DNA of 64,000 nucleotides, from contig JAJHZJ010000601.1 of NCBI GenBank assembly GCA_023548195.1, positions 558,001 to 622,000 on the forward strand. Direction: 5' to 3'. This stretch comes from Bettongia penicillata ogilbyi. Taxonomy: Eukaryota > Chordata > Mammalia > Diprotodontia > Potoroidae. Below are positions 57,440 to 64,000 of the stretch, in pieces. The notes beneath the pieces were generated by a model, which ran no database searches, was not told where the DNA came from, and was given only the letters and a program-made list of their open reading frames with translations. Numbering within the stretch: position 1 is the first letter of the stretch; each line of letters begins with the position of its first letter. Made by a program: the position numbers and the translations under genes.

Positions 57440-60416
57440 GTTTTTTTTTTTTTAATTTCATTTTTTATATTCATTTTCACAAATTTTTTGGGTTCCCAAT
57501 TTTCTCCCCTTTTATGCCCTCCCCCCATCCCAATACCCCAAGCAATCTAATTTTCCCTATCTCCAATCTGCCCTCTCTTCTGTCATCCCTCCCTTCTCTT
57601 GTCTCCATCTTCTCTTTTCTCCTGTAGGGCCAGATGACTTTCTATTCCTCATTAACTGTATGTCTTCTTTCCTAGTAGTACAACAATACTAAACAGTTGT
57701 TCCTAAAACTTTGAGTTCCAAATTCTCCCCATCCCTCCCTCCCCACCCATTCCCCTTGGGACAGCAGGCAATTCAATTTAGGCCCTATCTGTGTACTTTT
57801 GCAAATGACTTCCCTGATAGTCGTGTTGTGTAAGACTAAATGGATTACCATCCCTCCTAACCTGCCCCTCATTGTTTCTCTTCTGTCTCTTGATCCTGTC
57901 CCTCCCCAAGTGTTGACTTCAAATTGCTCCCTCCTCCCTTTGCCCTCCCCTCCATCATCCCCTCCCTTGCAATATCTCCTTCTCCCCCCTCTCTTATACT
58001 GTAAGATAGGTTTTCATACCAAAATGAGTGTGCATTTCACTCCTTCGTTTAGTCAAATGTGATGAGGGTAAACTTCTTGTTTTTTTTTTCTTTTCTCAGC
58101 TATCCTCTTTTTCCTTCCACTAAGAAAAACTCCTACCTGCCTCTTAAATGACATATAGTTACCCCCTTCCATTTCCCTCTCTTTCCTCCCCCTACATTTC
58201 TCTCTCACCGTTTACCCTAGTTTCTTTTAAGGTATGGTCCCATCCTATTCAGTTCAATCTGTGCTCTCTATCTCTGTATGTGTGTGCATGTGTGTATGTG
58301 TGTGCATGCGTGTACATGTGTATGTGTGGTCCCACCAACTACCCAGATACTCAAAAGTTTTAAGAGTTAGAAATATTGTCTTTCCCTGTATGAATATAAA
58401 CAGTTCACTTCTGGTAAGTCCCTTAAGACTTCTCTTTGCTGTTTCCTTTTTCATGCTTCTTCTCATTCTTGTGTTTGAAAGTCAAATTTTCTTTTCAGCT
58501 CTGGTTTTTTCATTTAGAATTATTGAAAGTCCTCTGTTTCATTGAAAGACCATATTTTCCCTTGAAGTATTCTACTCAGTTTAGCTGGGTAGGTGATTCT
58601 TGGTTTGAGTCCTAGTTCCTTTGCCTTCTGGAATATCCTATTCCACGCCCTTCGATCCCTTAATGTAGAAGCTGCTAGATCTTGTGTTATCCCTATTTTA
58701 TTTCCCCAATGCTGAAATTGTTTCTTTCTAGCTGCTTGCAATATTTTCTCCTTTACCTGGGAATTCTGGAATTTGGCCACAATGTTCCTAGGAGTTTCAC
58801 TTTTTGAATCTCTTTCAGGTGGTGATCGATGGATTCTTTGAATGCTTATTTTGCCCTCTGGTTCTGGAATGTCAGGGCAGTTTTCCTTGATAATTTCATG
58901 GAAGATGATGTCTAGGCTCTTTTTTTGATCATGACTTTCAGGTAGTCCCATAATTTTTAAATTGTCTCTCCTGGATCTATTTTCCAGGTCAGTTGTTTTT
59001 CCCATGAGATATTTCACATTCTCTTCCATTTTTTCGTTCTTTTGGTTTTGTTTGGTGATTTCTTGGTTTCCCATAAAGTCATTAGACTCCATCTGTTCCA
59101 TTCTAATTTTGAGAGAACTATTAAATTCAGTGAGCTTTTGAGCCTCTTTTTCCATTTGGCTCATTCTGCTTTTGAAAGCATTCTTCTCCTCATTGGCTTT
59201 TTGAACCTCCTTTGCCAATTGAGTGAGCCTATTTTTCAAGGTGTTAATTTCCTCAGCATTTTTTTGGGTCTCCTTTACCAAGGTATTGACCCGATTTTCA
59301 TACTTTTCTTGTATCTCTCTCATTTCTCTTCCCAGTTTTTCCTCCACCTGTCTAACTTGCTTTTCAAAATCCTTTTTGAGTTGTTCCAGGGCCTGAGCCC
59401 ACTCGCCACCCAGGGTGTCTGGGGTACTGAGGCCCCACCCTCCACGTCTTTCCCTGATGGCAAGGGAAAGGCAACGTCCTCATCATCAGATCTGAAGGTC
59501 GGGATCATTTGCATTTGTTGGAAAAAACTCTCTATAGTCTTATTTTTCTTCCCTTTTCTAGGCATTTTCCCAGCCAGTTACTTGACTTCTGAGATTCCTA
59601 TCCACCCCTGCCTGGATCCGCCCAGCTAGTGCTTGGTCTCTGAGATTTAAATGGGCTTTCCTCCTGCTGGCTGTCAATCAGTGAGCTTTAGTTCTGGTGC
59701 TGGGGTTGGGGCAGGGCCGCCTCCCAGACTCTGATCCCTCGGGGGCTTTATGCAGAGACTTTCAGGAATGGAGCGGGTGGGGGCGGGGTTGGGGCCCCGC
59801 CTCCCAATCTCAGTTCCCTTGGGGGCTTTAAGCAGAAGCCTTCAGTAATAGAGCGGGGTGGGGGCAGGGCCGTCTCCCAGGTTCAGCTCCCTCAGGTTTT
59901 ATGCGGGAATCTTCTGTAATGAAGATCCTGCCTGCTGCTGGGGGATTCCTGAGTCCTGGGCCGCTGCCGCCTCAGCCGCCGCCCACACCTCTGCCTCCGC
60001 CGCTTCCTGCCCCCGTCTCTGCCACCGCCGCTTCCTCCCGAGGGGGCCCGAGTCACGGAGACGCCCTGCTTCCCCTCTCCTCCAGCCTGGCCTTCTTTCT
60101 CACTGACCTGTAGCTTCTGTGGGTGGAGGGACTTTCCCGGCTGCCGGAGCTTCCGTCTCTGAAGCCTGCTTGGATCAGCTTCTCTGGGGCCGCGGCCAGG
60201 GCAGCGCTGGGGGTGGGGTCCACTTTCCAGGGCGCGCCAGACCCTGGGGACGGGTCTCCAGGGCTCCCCGGAACGGAAATCTCTTCCACTCTGCTTCTAC
60301 ACACCTTGTATTGACCCAGAAGTTATGGGGGATTCTTTTTACATTAATTCTATGGGCTTTTGGTTTCGGAGCCCATAAACGTGCGTCCTTCTACTCCACC
60401 ATCTTGTCTATGCTCC
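57440..60416 (-). mobile_element. HAL1 element, full length, adjacent copy
   Basis: Third full-length HAL1, same orientation as its neighbour. The leader (59650-60400) has three monomers (about 59715-59925). The 5' end is near 60405 ('agacaagatggtggagtag' on the minus strand). The 3' UTR spans 57475-58460. Confidence 0.92.
58520..59565 (-). pseudogene. HAL1 ORF1, best preserved, one frameshift
   Basis: The ATG at 59565 starts MPRKGKKNKTIESFFQQ. The frame shifts near 59400 ('WNNSKRILKSK' is the off-frame reading). From 59347 to 58520 a 275-codon frame holds the coiled coil ('REMREIQEKYENRVNTLVKE'), the RRM-type part ('DNLKIMGLPESHDQKKSLD') and the C-terminal domain ('NIVAKFQNSQVKEKILQAARK'). 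A TAA follows 'NETEDFQ', truncating the last 25 or so residues found in the plus-strand copy. It is close to intact but inactive. Confidence 0.9.
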
Positions 60417-60600
60417 CTGATTCTTTTTTTTTTATCACTTTGTGGTACAGGCTTAGCAGTAGCATCATTAGATCAAAGAATATGCAGAACTTAAGAATTT
60501 TTTTTGCTAATAGTTCCCAATAACTTTACAAAATGCCCTTATCCAGAGCTCTGAGGGGACTATGTTGAAATTCTGGAGTTCTAGAATTGTGTCACTCTTA
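60417..60600 (-). mobile_element. L1 antisense remnant next to the HAL1 pair
   Basis: 'atcactttgtggtacaggcttagcagtag' and 'gatcaaagaatatgcagaactta' are the reverse complement of the L1 ORF2 end. Positions 60600-60955 are unassigned. Confidence 0.6.
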
Positions 60601-60959
60601 TTTTTTTCACATGGTTACCCATTGTTTCTGTGATTTGTTTCCTAACCTATGTATTAGTAAAGTTTTTATTAGGTTTGTACTTAGGTTTATGTTTTGATTT
60701 TGTTTCTTTTGTTAATTACTATCTTGTTGTTGGTGGAGGATATGGATTCCAGAAATTAAACAGCTTCGGCTTAAAACATTTATTCATATCATATGTTCAT
60801 TGAAGATGTAGAAGGCAATGAGGTAGAACACTGCATATACACTGTCAGACACAGGTGAAGTGGTAATTGTTTCTGTTGAACTACTTTTTTCTCATTCTTG
60901 AGCAAAATAGTCTTATGTTTCTGAAGGTTAATAAAACAATTACCTAATTTGGATGGAAT

Positions 60960-62742
60960 AACAGAGAAGGAGAAATTGGAATTGAGTTAATATAAAAATA
61001 AACAATAATAGTAAGATAATATTTAAAAACAACAAAATTTATCCAAACAAATCTTCTGCATTCCTATATATTAGCAACAAAGTCCAACAGTAAGAGATAG
61101 AAAGAGAAATCCCATTTAATGCTATAATATGTTTGGGAGTTTTCCTGCCAAAACAAATCCAGGGACCATATGAACACAATTACAAAACACTTTTTGCACA
61201 AATAAAGTCAGATTTAAGTAAGTAGAAAAACACCAGTTGCTCATGAGTAGGCCGAGCTAATATAATAAAAATGACAATTCTACCTAAATTAATTTACTTA
61301 TTTAATGCCATACCAACTAAACTATCAGACAATTATTTCCTAGAGCTGGGTAAAATGATATCAAAATTCATCTGGAAGAACAAAAAGTCCAGAATATCAA
61401 AGGGACTAAGAAAAGAAATGCTAGGGAAGGTGGCCTATCCCTACCAGATCTCAAATTGTACCATAAAGCAACAATTATCAAAACTACTTGGTACTGGCTA
61501 AGAAACGGATGGGTAGACAAGTAGAATAGACTTGGCACTCAAGACATAGTAGGCAATGAATACAGCAATCTCCTGTTTGATAAACCCAAGGACCCCAGCT
61601 TCTGGGATAAGAACTCACTGTTCGACAAAAATTGCTGGGAAAATTGGATAACAGTGTGGCGGAAACTAGCCATAGACTAATGCCTGACACCCTACATAAG
61701 AGTAAAGTCCAAATGGGTACACAATCTAGGTATAAAGATTGATACCACGGGCAAACTGGTGGAGCAAGCAATAGTGTATTTATCACATTTATGGGGAAGG
61801 AAAGAATTTTTGACTAAGGAAGAGATAGAAAGCATTATGAAATGCAATATGGATAATTTTCATTACATTGAACTGAAAAGTTTTTTCACAACCAAACCCA
61901 ATGCAACCAAAATTCGGAGGGATGTAGTAAATTGGGAAAGAATTTTTGCAGCTACTCTCGGGGATAAAGCCCTCATTTCTAGAATATATAGAGAACTGAG
62001 TCAAACGTACAACTACACAAGTCATTCCCTAATTGATAAATGGTTAAAGGATATGAACAGGCAATTTTCAGGGGAAGAAATTAAAGATATCTATAATCAT
62101 ATAAAAGTGCTCTAAATAACTTTTGATTAGAGAGATGCTCTGAGGTACCACATCACACCTATAAGACTGCAAACATGACAGAACAGGAGGATGATAAATG
62201 TTGGAGACGATGTGGGAGAGTTGGAACACTAATTCATTGTTGGTGGAGCTGTGAGCTCATCCAGCCATTCTGGAGAACGGTTTGGAACTATGCCCAAAGG
62301 GCTACAAAAATATGCATACCCTTTGGCCCAGCAATATCGCTACTAGGACTGTATCCCCAAGAGATCATGAAAATGGGAAAGAGTCCCACATGTACAAAAA
62401 TATTTATAGCAGCACTCTTTGTAGTTGCCAAAAACTGGAAATCAAGGGGATGCCCATCAATTGGGGAATGGCTGAATAAATTGTGGTGTATGAATGTAGT
62501 GGAGTACTATTGTGCCATAAGAAATGATGATCAAGAAGAGTTCAGGGAGGCCTGGAAGGACTTATATGATCTGATGCTGAGCTAAAGGAGCAGACAACGA
62601 CCACAGTATGCGAGTTTTTTTCTGGTAGACTTGGAACTTCGTAATAACGCAAGAACTTAAAAAAACAAACTTCCCAATGTTTGTTTTTTTTTGGCAAAAT
62701 GCCTTCCACCCTATGGAATTCATTCCAAGAATGTAGCAGATC

Positions 62743-62780
<38 letters not shown>

Positions 62781-63008
62781 TAAGTTTTGATTTGTTGTAT
62801 GATTTCTTCCATTTATTTTAGTTCGTCTACATAGCATGACTATAGTGAAAACGTATTCAATAGGAAAGTATATGTAGAATATGTAGTATATATAGAATTT
62901 TATGCCGTTTTGGGTAGGAAGCGGTGTGGGAGGGGTAGCTGTGGGGGGGGGGCAAAAATCTAAGTTTTATGGTAATGATTGTAGAACACAAAAATAAATA
63001 AATAATCA
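60960..63008 (+). mobile_element. L1, 5'-truncated, 3' half of ORF2 to tail
   Basis: Begins inside ORF2 and runs through the end of ORF2 (62585) to a 3' UTR with a (GT)n tract (62745-62780), a G-run (62941-62952) and an A-rich tail (62990-63008). It is in the opposite orientation to the OR genes. Confidence 0.9.
61030..62585 (+). pseudogene. L1 ORF2 C-terminal part, frameshifted
   Basis: '[18 protein letters not shown]' and '[10 protein letters not shown]' (61271-61400), then after a frameshift near 61490 'RNGW', 'NSLFDKN' and 'FLTKEEIESIM' (61795-61850). After another break comes 'RVGTLIHCWWSCELIQPFW' (62210-62275), the conserved cysteine-rich end of L1 ORF2p. It closes at 62585. No endonuclease or reverse-transcriptase catalytic part remains. 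Confidence 0.9.
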
Positions 63009-63240
63009 TCACTTAAAACAACCAAATTTTCATGGTATAGTGTGGTAGGATTAGATCAAGTTCAGTTCTTTTGAGAATGATTTTCACGTTATCTTTTATA
63101 TGGTAGCTAACTTAGAGAAGAGATGAACTGAATGATTTCCAAAGTCTCTTTTACTTCTAACATTCTATGTTATTTATGTTACTTCTTTTCATTATGTTTC
63201 ATCAGTGATCAAGATAATAAGAAAATTGTTTTTAAGTCTT

Positions 63241-64000
63241 TCATGATTTAACTAAAAGGAAGGCATAATTACTATTGTTCAAGATTTTCTTCAGAGCATC
63301 CTTCACCTCCTTATTCCTCAAACTATAGATTAAGGGATTTAACATGGGAATGATTACTGTATAAAAGACCGAGGCCATCTTATCTGTATCAAGGGAATGG
63401 TTTGAGCTGGGTTGTAAGTACATGAATATCAAGGTCCCATAAAAAATAGTGACAGCTACCATGTGTGAGCCACAGGTAGAGAAAGCTTTGCGTCTACCTT
63501 CAGCTGACTGCATTTTTAGAATCGCAGAGATAATATACATGTAAGAGACAAAGACAATCAAAAAAGAAGAAATAAGCATGATACCTGCACAGGCAAAAAT
63601 CCACATTTGTTTGAAATGAGTGTCAGAGCAGGACAACCTCAAAAGCGGCATGTCATCACAATAGAAATGGTTGATAACATTAGAACCACAGTAGGAGAGG
63701 CGGAATGTAAGGATAACATGGTAGAGTGAGACCATCAAACTGTACATGTAGGGAGCAGCTACAAGCTGAATACAGATTTTAGGAGACATCAGAACCATAT
63801 AAAGCAAAGGGTTGCAAATTGCCACGTAGCGATCATAGGCCATGGAAGCTAGCAGCAAGCATTCTGCATTCATAAAATTAATAAAGCAACCTAGCTGAGT
63901 TGCACATGCATAGAAAGAGATTACATTTTTCTCATATAAAAAATTGCCCAACATCTTTGGTGTGATTGAAGAAGAATAACAAAAATCAACAAAAGCGAGG
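63241..64000 (-). CDS. OR8U: Olfactory receptor, OR8U-like (copy 3), N-terminus beyond the window
   Basis: The reading frame continues past 63954 to the window edge, as [15 protein letters not shown], so the true start lies outside. About 252 codons from TM2 to the stop are present and unbroken. [10 protein letters not shown], the cysteines of loop 2, [14 protein letters not shown] and [19 protein letters not shown] are all kept. Relative to copies 1 and 2, TM3 reads INFMNAE and TM4 [10 protein letters not shown]. The C-terminus is [11 protein letters not shown]. It is probably functional if the missing 5' part is intact. Confidence 0.93.
   Translation of the reverse strand, partial: LAFVDFCYSSSITPKMLGNFLYEKNVISFYACATQLGCFINFMNAECLLLASMAYDRYVAICNPLLYMVLMSPKICIQLVAAPYMYSLMVSLYHVILTFRLSYCGSNVINHFYCDDMPLLRLSCSDTHFKQMWIFACAGIMLISSFLIVFVSYMYIISAILKMQSAEGRRKAFSTCGSHMVAVTIFYGTLIFMYLQPSSNHSLDTDKMASVFYTVIIPMLNPLIYSLRNKEVKDALKKILNNSNYAFLLVKS

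Noticed and set aside
1..64000. CRISPR arrays, operons, bacterial promoters or tRNA/rRNA genes
   Set aside because: Direct repeats here are microsatellites, SINEs or LTR parts. tRNA-like boxes lie within SINEs. The sequence is mammalian.

Overview
The window is AT-rich nuclear DNA of a therian mammal, almost certainly a marsupial. No bacterial, viral or plasmid gene layout is present. The evidence is intronless olfactory receptor (OR) exons, processed pseudogenes of two mammalian genes, and a repeat load typical of metatherians: marsupial-type L1, ORF1-only HAL1 elements, an RTE/BovB-type LINE, L2-type LINEs, tRNA-derived SINEs and an ERV-L-type provirus. The species cannot be fixed from this sequence alone.

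Genes. This is part of an OR cluster. Two intact OR8U-like genes lie on the minus strand (21753-22712 and 38717-39658). A third, on the same strand, runs off the right edge (63241-64000). A broken OR5T-like pseudogene lies on the plus strand near 4.36-5.26 kb. OR5T and OR8U genes are neighbours in the human chromosome 11q12.1 cluster, so this looks like the orthologous cluster. The OR8U-like copies are tandem duplicates. Copies 2 and 3 share a MIR remnant just downstream, and copies 1 and 2 share a related segment 3-4 kb upstream. Both complete genes have a predicted splice acceptor directly before a two-codon upstream ORF whose stop abuts the true start.

Retrocopies. An EIF4E2 processed pseudogene (about 9.64-10.42 kb, plus) has a HAL1 directly after its poly(A). 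A C1orf43 processed pseudogene (about 34.66-37.19 kb, minus) is split by a 0.94-kb piece of L1 5' leader flanked by a 17-bp target-site duplication.

Mobile elements from left to right: L1 pieces at 0.63-1.15 kb; a 302-bp near-perfect inverted repeat (1271-1572 / 3565-3866); a solo LTR at 8.4-9.3 kb; a decayed HAL1 at 10.43-13.09 kb; antisense L1 at 13.9-14.95 kb between long direct repeats; a full-length HAL1 with target-site duplications and an apparent 3' transduction at 18.10-21.18 kb; L2-type LINE pieces near 23.5-24.3, 27.2-29.4 and 51.8-52.8 kb, the second split by a solo LTR; an RTE LINE at 30.8-32.5 kb; an ERV-L-type provirus on the minus strand at 43.7-49.6 kb with gag, pro, RT, RNase H, integrase, then dUTPase and no env; two full-length HAL1s side by side on the minus strand at 54.44-60.42 kb; and a 5'-truncated L1 at 60.96-63.0 kb. 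None of the retroelement ORFs is intact. The only likely functional protein genes are the OR genes.
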